In this document: one piece after another, positions 55,609-64,000 of the stretch
Layout of the letters: every line of letters begins with the position of its first letter
How positions within the stretch are numbered: position 1 is the first letter of the stretch
Assembly: GCF_009834515.1 (NCBI RefSeq)
Contig: NZ_CP019426.1
Span: 6,217,501 to 6,281,500 of the forward strand
Direction of reading: 5' to 3'
Length of the DNA: 64,000 nt
DNA from: Pseudomonas sp. R84
GTDB lineage: Bacteria; Pseudomonadota; Gammaproteobacteria; Pseudomonadales; Pseudomonadaceae
The notes under the pieces: generated by a model
The model's input: the letters and a program-made list of their open reading frames with translations, nothing else
Told to the model about the DNA's origin: nothing
Database searches by the model: none
Position numbers and translations under genes: made by a program

Positions 55609-55714
55609 AAACTTTCGTTACCACTAATAACTAATAACCGGTAGTAACTATATACCGCAGTCGTTACAGCAGATCACAGTAGTTTGATCACATACAGACA
55701 CAAGGAGTAACTGT

Positions 55715-56524
55715 ATGAGTGATCAAAACTGGCAACCGGGCCAGCCCTTACCTTTAGGCCTAACAGAAATCAACCCTTACAAAACGCCAACTTACTCACC
55801 GAATGCGGGCGGGGGATACGACCGCACTGGGCGAACGAGAAATAGAAGCCGAACCGGCTCAGACTTATTCAGCCAGTTATCTCACCAAGACATCGCCGAC
55901 ATCAATGAAGCCATCATCATTTCGCAAACGATTCAAAAAATCGAAGCCAGCAAGGCAACTATCGCTAATGATCACCAGATAAAATCCAGTCAGCTTGCTG
56001 CCACTCTTCAATCCGAGATCATTACAATCACTGCTAACTTGGGTGGTGTGCACGGCATTACGCCTGTCGAAGCACTTACCCACCAACAAACAGCATTAAC
56101 CTACTTGATACATAAAAAACCCTTGAGCAAAACAGTAACCAGGCAAGAGCAAATGCAGGTGGTTGGCAACAATTGGTTGGGTAGCGCGGCACAAGCAAGT
56201 GGCTCGCCGGTTCCTGCACAGATTGCCGATCAGTTGCGTGGTCAGGAGTTCAGGAATTTTGATAGATTCAGGGAAAGCTTCTGGAAAGCGGTTGCAACGG
56301 ATGGGTCACTAAGGCGACAGTTCGGTAAAGTTGATTTGGAGCAAATGGCCAACGGCGCAGCACCTTATGCGGAGCCTTTGGACACCGTCGGCGGCAGAGA
56401 AAAAATTGAAATACACCACAAGCACCGAATTGCTGATGGCGGAGAAGTATACGGTCTGGAAAACCTAAGCATCCTAACTCCAAAAGCGCACGTAGAATTG
56501 CATAAAAAAGGTACTCCACAATGA
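55715..56524 (+). CDS. Compact HNH DNase bacteriocin (colicin E9/S-type pyocin nuclease)
   Basis: 269 residues. The C-terminal part (about 142-269) aligns by motif with colicin E9-group DNase: DRFRESFWKAVATD, DTVGGREKIEIHHKHRIADG and SILTPKAHVELHK. H234-H235, H259 and H263 form the HNH zinc site. It should nick DNA of related cells. The N terminus is unusual: 45 flexible Gly/Asn/Arg-rich residues (SPNAGGGYDRTGRTRNR), then about 90 helical residues. There is no recognisable receptor-binding domain, whereas S pyocins are usually above 600 residues. AT-rich compared with neighbours. AAGGAG supports the start. Confidence 0.9.
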   Translation: MSDQNWQPGQPLPLGLTEINPYKTPTYSPNAGGGYDRTGRTRNRSRTGSDLFSQLSHQDIADINEAIIISQTIQKIEASKATIANDHQIKSSQLAATLQSEIITITANLGGVHGITPVEALTHQQTALTYLIHKKPLSKTVTRQEQMQVVGNNWLGSAAQASGSPVPAQIADQLRGQEFRNFDRFRESFWKAVATDGSLRRQFGKVDLEQMANGAAPYAEPLDTVGGREKIEIHHKHRIADGGEVYGLENLSILTPKAHVELHKKGTPQ

Positions 56525-56793
56525 ATTTCAAAGATAAGTTAGAGGATTACACAGAGGTAGAATTCTTAACTTTTTTAAGAGGCTTCTTCGAGAATGACAG
56601 TGGTCTTTCGGGCGATGCCTATAGTGAGTATTCCTCCAGGCGGATGCGGCATTTTGAAAAAGTAACAGAACATCCAAGGAAACGGCTGGTTTTAACTCGT
56701 CCAATAGGACGCGAAGATAGCCCAGAAGGAGCGCTCGAAGAAATCAAAGAATGGCGCCTAGCAAACGGCAAACCTGGCTTTAAACCAGAGTAA
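56521..56793 (+). CDS. Bacteriocin immunity protein (Im9/pyocin immunity family)
   Basis: 90 residues. Protects the producer by binding the nuclease. Shows the family pattern DYTEVEFLTFLRGFFEND and the signature EHPRKRLVLTRPIGREDSPE, which ends in GKPGFKPE. Overlaps the bacteriocin stop by four bases (ATGA). Highly acidic N terminus and AT-rich codon use match its partner, so the two were probably acquired together. Confidence 0.93.
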   Translation: MNFKDKLEDYTEVEFLTFLRGFFENDSGLSGDAYSEYSSRRMRHFEKVTEHPRKRLVLTRPIGREDSPEGALEEIKEWRLANGKPGFKPE

Positions 56794-56794
56794 T

Positions 56795-56823
56795 AAAAAA
56801 TAGCGCCACACTCTGTGGCGCTG
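56795..56823 (-). terminator. Terminator of the TonB-like gene
   Basis: Stem AGCGCCACA / TGTGGCGCT with a three-base loop, followed on the minus strand by ATTTTTTATTA. The stem may also end the immunity gene message. Confidence 0.8.
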
Positions 56824-56835
56824 TCTAGCTAAGAA

Positions 56836-57450
56836 TCAAAGCAACTCACGAATTTCCACAGGCAGCAGACTCACAAATTTGCGCGTTGGACTCTCTCGAC
56901 AACTCCTCACAATCATCGAAACTCGCTTGTTCATCTTCGCAATCATCGCCAGACGCTGTTCATCCGGCAGCTGAGTCTTGTGGAAGACGTTCGTAAGATA
57001 GGCTCGGGTTTGTACGAACGCCGCCGAATCGATCCATGAATACTCAGCAATATTCGCCAGATTCTCGTTAACCGAACGGCATCGCAAAACTTTCAGTTGC
57101 TGATTGACATGAATGGGCTGATCCAGATCGAGCCGAAAGACCATCGGCGCGACGACTTCCTGCTTTTCGGGTTTGTCCTCCTCAACGGCCCAAGGCTTGA
57201 AACGCCACTGCGCCAGCGCAACTCTGACCGCTTCAGCCAGATCGGGGTGGTCACTTTTCAGAATGCTGATTTCGCTGACAGAGCCGTCCGCCCTGACGAC
57301 GAAACGGGCTTTCACCTCTCCCGTAACCCCCGCCCGGAACAATGCCAATGGATAAATGGGTCGTGGGTTGTCTTCGGGAATCAACAGCGCTCCCGCCGCT
57401 TGCACCACACCGCTGACCGACAACAAAAGCAACGCCACAATCCACCGCAT
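56836..57450 (-). CDS. TonB C-terminal domain protein without membrane linker
   Basis: 204 residues. Signal peptide MRWIVALLLLSVSGVVQAAG, then a TonB C-terminal domain (NPRPIYPLALFRAGVTGEVK, RFVVRADGSVSEISILKSDH, VRVALAQWRFKPWAVEE) and a further 100-residue region of no known type containing three cysteines. TonB proper has an N-terminal anchor and a Pro-rich linker; both are absent, so energy transduction is doubtful. Periplasmic location is inferred. The long frame is trimmed to the ATG preceded by GGGGGCGG. Confidence 0.78.
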   Translation of the reverse strand: MRWIVALLLLSVSGVVQAAGALLIPEDNPRPIYPLALFRAGVTGEVKARFVVRADGSVSEISILKSDHPDLAEAVRVALAQWRFKPWAVEEDKPEKQEVVAPMVFRLDLDQPIHVNQQLKVLRCRSVNENLANIAEYSWIDSAAFVQTRAYLTNVFHKTQLPDEQRLAMIAKMNKRVSMIVRSCRESPTRKFVSLLPVEIRELL

Positions 57451-57637
57451 GTTCCGCCCCCTAGCGCTCGAATGCCAATCCCGGCAACAGCACAAAGGTT
57501 ACGGAGCAATGACGCTTAACTGAATGGCACAACTTCTGCGTTGGGTGCAGGACATTTCCCAACGCACGACGGTAAATCGGGCGATCACGCCACGCGAATG
57601 CTCAAAGGTAACTTTTCTGACGGATCCTCTTACCGCT

Positions 57638-58258
57638 TCAGCCTGCAACATCGCCGGGCATCAGTTGTTCCTGAACCTTCTCGCTTCGCGACTGGATCAA
57701 ATGCCCCTTGTCATCGAAGCGCAGAACAATCAGCCAGTCGTAAACATCCACCGGCCATTTCGGTTGGCCGATCAGCATCGGGCCATCACCGCCTAAGGCG
57801 GCAATCAGTTTGTTGATATGGCTGTGGTGCCAGGCAATCAGCACGGTTTTCGCCTGATTGCTCTTGCGCAGAGAGCTGACCAGTTTGTCGACGTCGTTAT
57901 TGGCAAACGGCTGTTCAATCGGCAGTTGCAGGCGCTGCGACAGCGGAATCAGGGTCTGCCGGGGGCGGATGCTTTGCGCGCTGTCAGCGGTCGCGATCAG
58001 ACGGTGGGGCGTGAGTATCTGGTCGTCCAGCTGCAGCGAGGTGAAATAGTCGGCGTAGGCAGCGGCGCGCTGTTCGCCCCGGGCATTGAGTTCACGACCC
58101 ACCTCAGGCTTTTCCGCATGGCGAATGATCAGCACAGTGACATTGCGTAAACCTGGCGCCGCAGAATCCTGCGCATAACTCAGCGCCAGCACTGCAACAG
58201 TGAGCGCTACCGCAACCAGCAATCTGGGCAGCAACATGCGAACTTTCACGGCCATCAT
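57638..58258 (-). CDS. Exported histidine phosphatase (SixA-like)
   Basis: 206 residues. Hydrophobic N-terminal segment (about 8-29), then the RHG motif NVTVLIIRHAEKPEVG (His47) and a second catalytic His in AWHHSHINKLIAAL. Broad phosphoesterases of this type remove phosphate from diverse periplasmic or cytosolic substrates. Substrate here unknown. Start at 58258, or at the adjacent Met (58255). Confidence 0.86.
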   Translation of the reverse strand: MMAVKVRMLLPRLLVAVALTVAVLALSYAQDSAAPGLRNVTVLIIRHAEKPEVGRELNARGEQRAAAYADYFTSLQLDDQILTPHRLIATADSAQSIRPRQTLIPLSQRLQLPIEQPFANNDVDKLVSSLRKSNQAKTVLIAWHHSHINKLIAALGGDGPMLIGQPKWPVDVYDWLIVLRFDDKGHLIQSRSEKVQEQLMPGDVAG

Positions 58259-58414
58259 TTTTCTCTGCGATCAGTCGGTCGATTGATCGCGAGTCTAAGT
58301 CACAACGTCTCGACCGCCACAAAAACGCCCTGTTCTTACAGCTGAGCGACAGGTTCGTAAAAGAACATGCGACTTCCAACATTTTCCGCTATTTGCTCGA
58401 TGCGAACCGGTGCT

Positions 58415-58432
58415 ATTTTCGGTAACGAAACT
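58415..58432. promoter_or_regulatory. Candidate GlpR operator upstream of glpT
   Basis: ATTTTCGGTAACGAAACT, 47 bases before the glpT ATG. TTTCG and CGAAA flank GTAA, close to the E. coli GlpR consensus (ATGTTCGATAACGAACAT). Repression lifted by glycerol-3-phosphate is the expected behaviour. Confidence 0.7.
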
Positions 58433-58478
58433 GTAACATTCGCATCCGCAGTCAAAACAAGAAATCTGGAGCTCTTGA

Positions 58479-59828
58479 ATGTTTGCTTTCTTTCGTCCTG
58501 CCGCACATCAGGCTCCATTGCCTGAAGAAAAAATAGACAGCACGTACCGACGCCTGCGCTGGCAGATCTTCGCCGGTATTTTCTTCGGCTACGCGGGTTA
58601 TTACCTGCTGCGCAAAAACTTCTCGCTGGCCATGCCGTACCTGATCGACGAAGGCTACAGCCGCGGCGACCTGGGTCTGGCGATGTCGGCGATCGCCATT
58701 GCTTATGGCTTGTCGAAATTCCTCATGGGCCTGGTGTCCGACCGTTCCAACCCGCGTTACTTCCTGCCGTTCGGCCTGCTGGTGTCGGCTGGGGTGATGT
58801 TCATTTTCGGTTTCGCGCCGTGGGCAACGTCCAGCGTGACCATGATGTTCATTCTGCTGTTCATCAATGGTTGGGCCCAGGGCATGGGTTGGCCGCCAAG
58901 TGGCCGGACCATGGTGCATTGGTGGTCGCAAAAGGAACGCGGCGGCGTGGTTTCCGTGTGGAACGTGGCGCATAACGTTGGCGGCGGCCTGATCGGCCCG
59001 TTGTTCCTGCTCGGCATGGGCCTGTTCAACGACTGGCACGCGGCGTTCTACGTACCGGCAGCCGTGGCGCTGGGCGTGGCCGTGTTCGCGTTCATCACCA
59101 TGCGCGACACCCCGCAATCGGTCGGCCTGCCGCCGATCGAGAAGTACAAGAACGATTACCCGGAAGGCTACGACGCCAGCCACGAAGACGAATTCAGCGC
59201 GAAAGAGATCTTCGTCAAATACGTGCTGCGCAACAAAATGCTCTGGTACATCGCCATGGCCAACGTCTTCGTCTACTTGCTGCGTTATGGCGTGCTGGAC
59301 TGGGCACCGACCTACCTGAAGGAAGCCAAGGGTTTCACCGTGGATAAAACCTCGTGGGCCTATTTCTTCTACGAGTGGGCGGGTATCCCGGGCACGCTGC
59401 TGTGCGGCTGGATGTCGGACAAGATCTTCCGTGGCAACCGTGGCCTGACCGGCATGGTGTTCATGGCACTGGTGACTGTCGCAACGCTGGTTTACTGGCT
59501 GAACCCGGCCGGCAACCCGACCGTCGACATGATCGCGCTGTTCTCGATCGGCTTCCTGATCTACGGCCCGGTGATGCTGATCGGCCTGCAGGCGCTGGAG
59601 CTGGCACCGAAGAAAGCCGCTGGCACTGCGGCGGGCTTCACTGGTCTGTTCGGTTATCTGGGCGGTTCGGTCGCGGCCAGTGCCGCGATGGGCTACACCG
59701 TTGACCATTTCGGCTGGGACGGTGGTTTCGTGCTGCTGGTGGGTGCTTGCCTGCTGGCGATGGCCTTCCTGGCCCCGACGCTATGGCACAAGCAAGTCGC
59801 CAGTCAGAGTCGCGAAGCCGTCGCCTGA
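58479..59828 (+). CDS. glpT: Glycerol-3-phosphate transporter GlpT
   Basis: 449 residues, major facilitator with 12 membrane helices in two halves. Imports glycerol-3-phosphate in exchange for phosphate and also carries fosfomycin in the family. Family segments: [40 protein letters not shown] and [30 protein letters not shown] precedes the ATG. Its 3' end overlaps the converging ChaC-like gene by 25 bases. Confidence 0.95.
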   Translation: MFAFFRPAAHQAPLPEEKIDSTYRRLRWQIFAGIFFGYAGYYLLRKNFSLAMPYLIDEGYSRGDLGLAMSAIAIAYGLSKFLMGLVSDRSNPRYFLPFGLLVSAGVMFIFGFAPWATSSVTMMFILLFINGWAQGMGWPPSGRTMVHWWSQKERGGVVSVWNVAHNVGGGLIGPLFLLGMGLFNDWHAAFYVPAAVALGVAVFAFITMRDTPQSVGLPPIEKYKNDYPEGYDASHEDEFSAKEIFVKYVLRNKMLWYIAMANVFVYLLRYGVLDWAPTYLKEAKGFTVDKTSWAYFFYEWAGIPGTLLCGWMSDKIFRGNRGLTGMVFMALVTVATLVYWLNPAGNPTVDMIALFSIGFLIYGPVMLIGLQALELAPKKAAGTAAGFTGLFGYLGGSVAASAAMGYTVDHFGWDGGFVLLVGACLLAMAFLAPTLWHKQVASQSREAVA

Positions 59829-60472
59829 TCGGACTGTGATTGACAGCGCTTGAGCCGCGCCTCCAGATTGCGGTCTGGCATGGCGTGGCTGCGCAGGGCG
59901 TGGGCGGTCTGCTCGACATAATCGCGAGTGGTGCCGTAACGCCCGCTGGCGCTTTCGAACACCTGGCTCAGCACGTGATCCGGCAAGTTGCCGGCATAGC
60001 TGGGCAGGTGTCGCTCCAATACAAATCCCAAGGCCTGCACCTGGCTACCGTCGGCAAGACGGCAGTTGAGCCAGTGTGGCCGATAGGATGGCACCGGCAT
60101 CTCGCGTTTCCATAGCGCATACAGCGCCGCATCCAGATTGTCTTCCGGCAAGCGATAGGCAAAGCCGCTGCACGAACCGCCGCGATCCAGACCAAATACC
60201 AGACCGGGCATTTCCGGCGTACCGCGGTGCTCGTGCGACCACAGATACAAACCGCGATGGTAGCCATGTACGCGCCCGCGAACCCGCTCCACCGCCGAGC
60301 ATTCCGGCCGCCAGATCAGCGAACCGTAAGCGAACAGCCACACCGGCCCGCCCTTGTGGCGCGCCATGGTCGATTGCATGGAAGCGAGAAGTTGTTCGTG
60401 CGTCAGCTGCGGCCCAAGATCGAGCCGCGGAGGGTAATTCAGATTCAGAAAAGCGTTTTCAATGGCGCTCAT
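59804..60472 (-). CDS. Gamma-glutamylcyclotransferase, ChaC-like
   Basis: 222 residues. ChaC-type enzymes split glutathione to 5-oxoproline and Cys-Gly. Visible: the substrate-loop [40 protein letters not shown] and a later catalytic-Glu region near [16 protein letters not shown]. Overlaps glpT 3' end. The AT-rich gap upstream (60473-60669) contains an inverted repeat. Confidence 0.88.
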   Translation of the reverse strand: MSAIENAFLNLNYPPRLDLGPQLTHEQLLASMQSTMARHKGGPVWLFAYGSLIWRPECSAVERVRGRVHGYHRGLYLWSHEHRGTPEMPGLVFGLDRGGSCSGFAYRLPEDNLDAALYALWKREMPVPSYRPHWLNCRLADGSQVQALGFVLERHLPSYAGNLPDHVLSQVFESASGRYGTTRDYVEQTAHALRSHAMPDRNLEARLKRCQSQSDQATASRL

Positions 60473-60613
60473 GGCGAATAGCGTTCAGCTCCCCGCGGGT
60501 GAAGAATTACTTAATAGAACGCACCGCTGTAACAATAAGGCACATATGTTTTAAGGCAATTTGAGTGCCATGGCACAGTTCTTAATTGATTGCCTGATTG
60601 ATATATAACCTAG

Positions 60614-60641
60614 CGGTATTTATGCAATTAGATAAATACCG
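60614..60641. repeat. Inverted repeat in AT-rich gap
   Basis: Perfect 9-bp arms CGGTATTTA / TAAATACCG separated by ten bases, 29 bases after the reductase stop on the minus strand. It lacks a T-run. It could be a weak terminator or an operator for the ChaC-like gene. Confidence 0.5.
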
Positions 60642-60669
60642 ATCGGCTATATAGAGAGTTATAACGGAT

Positions 60670-61638
60670 TCAGGAGCGAGGGGCGTAAGCGAACACGTCT
60701 GCGCGCATTTGATGAGCGTCCATCCCCGCTTCAACCAACGCGTCCAGCGTGCCGTAGACCATGGCTGGCGAGCCACTGGCGTAGACGTGCAAAGGTTTCA
60801 GGTCGGGAAAGTCTTCACAGACCGCCTCATGCAGCATGCCGCAGCGCCCTTCCCAACCGCATTGATCGCTGACGACTTTGTGCAGGAACAGGTTGGGCAA
60901 TTTCAGCCATTCGTCCCAATGTTCGATCTGATAGAAATCTTCCGGACGGCGCACGCCCCAGTACAGATGCACCGGATGTTTGAAGCCGTTGGCGCGGCAA
61001 TGCTCGATCAGCGCGTGAATCTGGCCCATGCCGGTACCGGCGGCGACCAGCACCAGCGGCCCGTCGGGCAATTCAGCCAGATGCGTATCACCGAACGGCA
61101 GCTCGACGCGCACCATAGCGTTGCGTTGCAGCTGTTCGATCAGGCTCAATGCACTGGCTTCGCGCGCCAGCACATGGATTTCCAGATCACGTCCGCCGTG
61201 CGGCGCCGAGGCCATGGAGAATGCTGATTTCTCACCGTTCTCGCGCTCGATCATCAAATACTGCCCGGCGTGATAGCGCGGCGGCTTGCCGGCCGGCGCG
61301 CGCAAACGCACACGCCAGGTGTCACCACCCACGTCGCGGCACTCGATGACCTGACACGACAGGCTGCGCACCGGCAGTTCTCCCGGCGCGAGCACGCCAT
61401 CCCACAGCAGGATGCAGTCTTCCAGCGGCTCGGCTATGCAAGTGTAGAACTCGCCGTGGTCGTGGACCTTGCCCTCCTGGGCGACGCGGCCTTCAACCAG
61501 CAACGCCGCACACACATGACAATTACCGTTGCGGCAGCTTTGCGGGCATTCGTAGCCCAGACGCCGCGCGCCGTCGAGAATCCGCTCACCGGGCTGTATC
61601 TCAAGCACTGCTCCGGAGGGCTGCAGGGTTACACGCAT
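60670..61638 (-). CDS. Iron-sulfur flavin reductase (CDP-6-deoxy-glucoseen-reductase type)
   Basis: 322 residues. N-terminal plant-type [2Fe-2S] ferredoxin domain with cysteines in GYECPQSCRNGNCHVC and the fourth in FYTCIAEPLED. Then FAD domain PRYHAGQYLMIERE and NAD domain VLVAAGTGMGQIHALIEHC. Similar proteins are named CDP-6-deoxy-delta-3,4-glucoseen reductase or Fre. Start overlaps the ubiD stop by one base, so it probably serves with UbiD, perhaps in flavin reduction; that link is inferred. Confidence 0.88.
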   Translation of the reverse strand: MRVTLQPSGAVLEIQPGERILDGARRLGYECPQSCRNGNCHVCAALLVEGRVAQEGKVHDHGEFYTCIAEPLEDCILLWDGVLAPGELPVRSLSCQVIECRDVGGDTWRVRLRAPAGKPPRYHAGQYLMIERENGEKSAFSMASAPHGGRDLEIHVLAREASALSLIEQLQRNAMVRVELPFGDTHLAELPDGPLVLVAAGTGMGQIHALIEHCRANGFKHPVHLYWGVRRPEDFYQIEHWDEWLKLPNLFLHKVVSDQCGWEGRCGMLHEAVCEDFPDLKPLHVYASGSPAMVYGTLDALVEAGMDAHQMRADVFAYAPRS

Positions 61639-63104
61639 CAATCTATTCCTAACTGATTCCAGATGGCATCGATCCGTTGGGTGACGGCGTCGTCCTTGAC
61701 GATCACGCGGCCCCACTCGCGAGTGGTTTCGCCCGGCCACTTGTGGGTGGCATCGAGGCCCATTTTCGAACCCAGGCCGGAGATCGGCGAGGCGAAGTCG
61801 AGGTAGTCGATCGGCGTGTTATCGATCATCACCGTGTCGCGCTTGGGGTCCATGCGCGTGGTGATGGCCCAGATCACGTCGTTCCAGTCGCGGGCGTTGA
61901 TATCGTCGTCGGTAACGATAACGAACTTGGTGTACATGAACTGTCGCAAAAACGACCATACACCGAGCATCACGCGCTTGGCATGCCCCGGATACGACTT
62001 CTTCATGGTCACGATGGCCATGCGATAAGAGCAGCCTTCGGGCGGCAGGTAGAAGTCGGTGATTTCCGGGAACTGCTTCTGCAGGATCGGCACAAACACT
62101 TCGTTCAGCGCCACGCCAAGGATCGCCGGCTCATCAGGCGGACGGCCGGTGTAGGTGCTGTGGTAGATCGGTTTGATCCGGTGGGTGATGCGCTCGACGG
62201 TGAACACAGGGAAGCTGTCGACTTCGTTGTAGTAACCGGTGTGATCGCCGTACGGGCCTTCATCGGCCATTTCGCCCGGATGGATCACGCCTTCGAGGAT
62301 GATCTCGGCAGTGGCCGGCACTTGCAGGTCGTTACCACGGCACTTGACCAGCTCGGTGCGATTGCCGCGCAAGAGCCCTGCGAAAGCGTATTCGGACAGG
62401 CTGTCCGGTACTGGCGTCACCGCGCCGAGGATGGTCGCCGGGTCCGCGCCCAATGCAACGGACACCGGGAACGGCTGGCCCGGATGCTTCTCGCACCACT
62501 CGCGGAAGTCGAGAGCGCCGCCACGATGGCTGAGCCAGCGCATGATCACCTTGTTGCGGCCGATCACTTGCTGACGGTAGATACCGAGGTTCTGGCGTTC
62601 CTTGTTCGGGCCTTTGGTGACGGTCAGGCCCCAGGTGATCAGCGGGCCGACGTCGCCGGGCCAGCAGGTCTGCACCGGCAGCATCGCCAGATCGACATCG
62701 TCGCCTTCGATGACCACTTCCTGGCACACCGCGTCTTTGACGACTTTCGGCGCCATCGAGATGATCTTGCGGAAGATCGGCAGCTTCGACCACGCGTCCT
62801 TCAAGCCCTTCGGCGGCTCGGGTTCCTTGAGGAAGGCCAGCAGTTTGCCGATTTCGCGCAGCTCGCTGACCGACTCGGCGCCCATGCCCATGGCCACCCG
62901 CTCTGGGGTGCCGAACAGGTTGCCGAGTACCGGGATGTCGTAGCCGGTGGGCTTTTCGAACAGCAACGCCGGGCCCTTGGCCCGCAGCGTGCGGTCGCAC
63001 ACCTCGGTCATTTCCAGCACCGGCGAGACGGGAATCTGGATGCGTTTCAACTCTCCGCGCTGCTCAAGCTGCTGCACGAAATCCCGAAGATCCTTGAATT
63101 TCAT
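61638..63104 (-). CDS. ubiD: 4-hydroxy-3-polyprenylbenzoate decarboxylase UbiD
   Basis: 488 residues. Prenyl-FMN decarboxylase in ubiquinone synthesis. Landmarks: [40 protein letters not shown], and the active-site region [15 protein letters not shown] with conserved Glu/Arg. ATG at 63104 is the usual family start; a TTG six codons upstream is less likely. Fully intact. Confidence 0.95.
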   Translation of the reverse strand: MKFKDLRDFVQQLEQRGELKRIQIPVSPVLEMTEVCDRTLRAKGPALLFEKPTGYDIPVLGNLFGTPERVAMGMGAESVSELREIGKLLAFLKEPEPPKGLKDAWSKLPIFRKIISMAPKVVKDAVCQEVVIEGDDVDLAMLPVQTCWPGDVGPLITWGLTVTKGPNKERQNLGIYRQQVIGRNKVIMRWLSHRGGALDFREWCEKHPGQPFPVSVALGADPATILGAVTPVPDSLSEYAFAGLLRGNRTELVKCRGNDLQVPATAEIILEGVIHPGEMADEGPYGDHTGYYNEVDSFPVFTVERITHRIKPIYHSTYTGRPPDEPAILGVALNEVFVPILQKQFPEITDFYLPPEGCSYRMAIVTMKKSYPGHAKRVMLGVWSFLRQFMYTKFVIVTDDDINARDWNDVIWAITTRMDPKRDTVMIDNTPIDYLDFASPISGLGSKMGLDATHKWPGETTREWGRVIVKDDAVTQRIDAIWNQLGID

Positions 63105-63142
63105 TGACGATGGCACCCTCAAAATAGGCGTACATCCTACCT

Positions 63143-63174
63143 GCTCTGACGGGCAAACAGCAGCCCGTCAGAGC
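63143..63174 (-). terminator. Hairpin after the O-acyltransferase gene
   Basis: Perfect 12-bp stem GCTCTGACGGGC / GCCCGTCAGAGC with an eight-base loop just after the stop at 63185 on the minus strand. There is no T-run, so it is a possible terminator only. Confidence 0.6.
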
Positions 63175-63184
63175 CTGGCATCAT

Positions 63185-64000
63185 TCAATTGTCGCTGGTG
63201 CCCAGCATCAATGGCGCAAACAACGGGCTCAGTCTGGCGCTGCCAACGTCCGAAAGATGATCGGCATCCTTGTACTGCGAGTGGCCGTCGACATCGATAG
63301 CGCACAAGCCGTCCTTGCACATCAACGGCGTCGGATCGATGACATGAATGCCGGAATCAGCGGCGCTCATCGAGCCGAACAACGACGTGAAAAACTGCTG
63401 GCGAGCCAAGTGTTCGTTGAGCGGGCGACCGAGACCTTCTGCCGAACGGCCGATGCGCGCCAGACTGGTCAGACGGTCGATGAAGCTCTTGTGTTGCAGC
63501 GGCACTTCCTTGAACAGCCAGACTTGCACTCCCGCTTCACGCAGCTCGGCCACTTGCGCCTTGAGGGCGGCGGCCATGCGCTGCTCTGCCTGGCGTGGGT
63601 TGTCCTTGCGATCAAGCAGGAACTGTAGATCGCCATCGCCGTCTTCACGACCATAAACGTACAGGCTCCAGTTCGCCGCCAGCACCACGTCCTTGATCCC
63701 CAGACTCGTGACGCGGTCCATGTTGCGCTGGTTGAAGTCCTTGCACTGCGGGCGCAAGTGGTCATCGATGATCGGCGGGCACCCGGTCAAACTGTACAGC
63801 CACACCGGCTGCACGTTGCGTCCGGCATTGCCTTCGATGGCTGGCAACAACGCTGCGGCGTGACTGTCGCCCCAGAACATTTTGGTCGCCGTAATATGTT
63901 GATCACCGCCCACAAGGCAGGTCTTGGTCAGTGCCTTGTCCGTGCTCAAGTGCATGCACTTCGACTGCCCGGCGTTCCACTCGCGCGATTGCGCATATTC
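63185..64000 (-). CDS. C-terminal part of an O-acyltransferase (OafA/YrhL, SGNH domain), cut by window
   Basis: 271 residues, open to the window end on the minus strand. Shows the SGNH hydrolase start KMFWGDSHAAALLPAIEG and a late Asp/His region (KDADHLSDVGSARLSPLF), typical of the extracellular C-terminal SGNH domain of acyltransferase-3 proteins that acetylate O-antigen or other glycans. The membrane acyltransferase domain would lie outside this window. Confidence 0.85.
   Translation of the reverse strand, partial: EYAQSREWNAGQSKCMHLSTDKALTKTCLVGGDQHITATKMFWGDSHAAALLPAIEGNAGRNVQPVWLYSLTGCPPIIDDHLRPQCKDFNQRNMDRVTSLGIKDVVLAANWSLYVYGREDGDGDLQFLLDRKDNPRQAEQRMAAALKAQVAELREAGVQVWLFKEVPLQHKSFIDRLTSLARIGRSAEGLGRPLNEHLARQQFFTSLFGSMSAADSGIHVIDPTPLMCKDGLCAIDVDGHSQYKDADHLSDVGSARLSPLFAPLMLGTSDN

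Noticed and set aside
55608..55714. LexA or PrtN site for the bacteriocin
   Set aside because: No CTGT-N8-ACAG or clear P-box pattern is present upstream. CTGT overlapping the start codon has no matching second half.
58452..59708. 418-codon minus-strand frame over glpT
   Set aside because: Shadow of the transporter gene, His/Gln/Arg-rich as expected for antisense of membrane-protein codons.
61677..63107. Plus-strand open frame of 476 codons over ubiD
   Set aside because: Antisense shadow of intact ubiD with no recognisable motifs.

Overview
The window looks like chromosomal DNA of a Pseudomonas of the fluorescens group. The evidence is high GC with strong third-position G/C, genus-typical gene blocks (spu polyamine cluster, lsfA-ssuEADCBF, ubiH-pepP-zapA-6S RNA, glpT, ubiD), Pseudomonas families such as OprD porins, DUF2388 and GlxA regulators, and many paired REP palindromes (REPINs) between genes. 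Species assignment is inference; no rRNA is present.

Layout. 1-8.9 kb: 3' part of serA, a DUF4399 protein, a shortened solute-binding protein, a DUF523/TudS-like protein with a 2OG-Fe(II) oxygenase, a DUF2059 protein, an alpha/beta hydrolase, a thioredoxin-like DUF6436 protein and a penicillin-acylase-family enzyme that may be an AHL acylase. 8.9-10.8 kb: divergent GlxA regulator and HD-domain protein. 10.9-21.4 kb: polyamine uptake and catabolism (spuH, G, F, E, D, C, B, then divergent spuI); only a remnant of spuA remains between spuB and spuI. 21.6-31.1 kb: a TetR regulator, then organosulfur acquisition (ssuF-B-C-D-A-E, lsfA, an OprD porin and a lone tauA). 31.1-38.6 kb: argA, argE, a CYTH/CHAD triphosphatase, an Lrp regulator facing a small ACT-like protein, a stand-alone GspE-type ATPase and a DUF2388 protein. 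38.8-46.5 kb: glycine cleavage genes gcvT-gcvH-gcvP and a two-gene iron uptake system without an ATPase gene. 46.7-53.2 kb: ubiquinone hydroxylases, pepP, ygfB, a ZapB-like gene, zapA, 6S RNA, ygfA and a 51-residue membrane protein found by reading the strand directly. 53.4-64 kb: EVE protein, FliL-like protein, quinone oxidoreductase, an AT-rich bacteriocin/immunity pair, a TonB C-terminal protein, a SixA-like phosphatase, glpT, a ChaC-like enzyme, an iron-sulfur flavin reductase, ubiD and the 3' end of an O-acyltransferase.

How the parts work together. The spu block imports putrescine and spermidine through two binding proteins and one ABC transporter and routes them into gamma-glutamylation (spuB, spuI) or transamination (spuC). 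The sulfur block brings sulfonates across both membranes (OprD, SsuABC, TauA) and desulfonates them with SsuD plus the flavin reductase SsuE.

Points most worth a second look: a colicin-E9-type DNase bacteriocin with only about 140 residues ahead of the nuclease domain; a solute-binding protein that seems to have lost one lobe; the spuA remnant; tauA without tauBCD; three copies of a 150-190 bp MITE-like element; a perfect 17-bp palindrome just before spuB; a perfect AAAAAGAAT-N6-ATTCTTTTT inverted repeat between oprD and tauA; and a GlpR-type operator before glpT. No CRISPR array, tRNA, rRNA, prophage or transposase gene was found.
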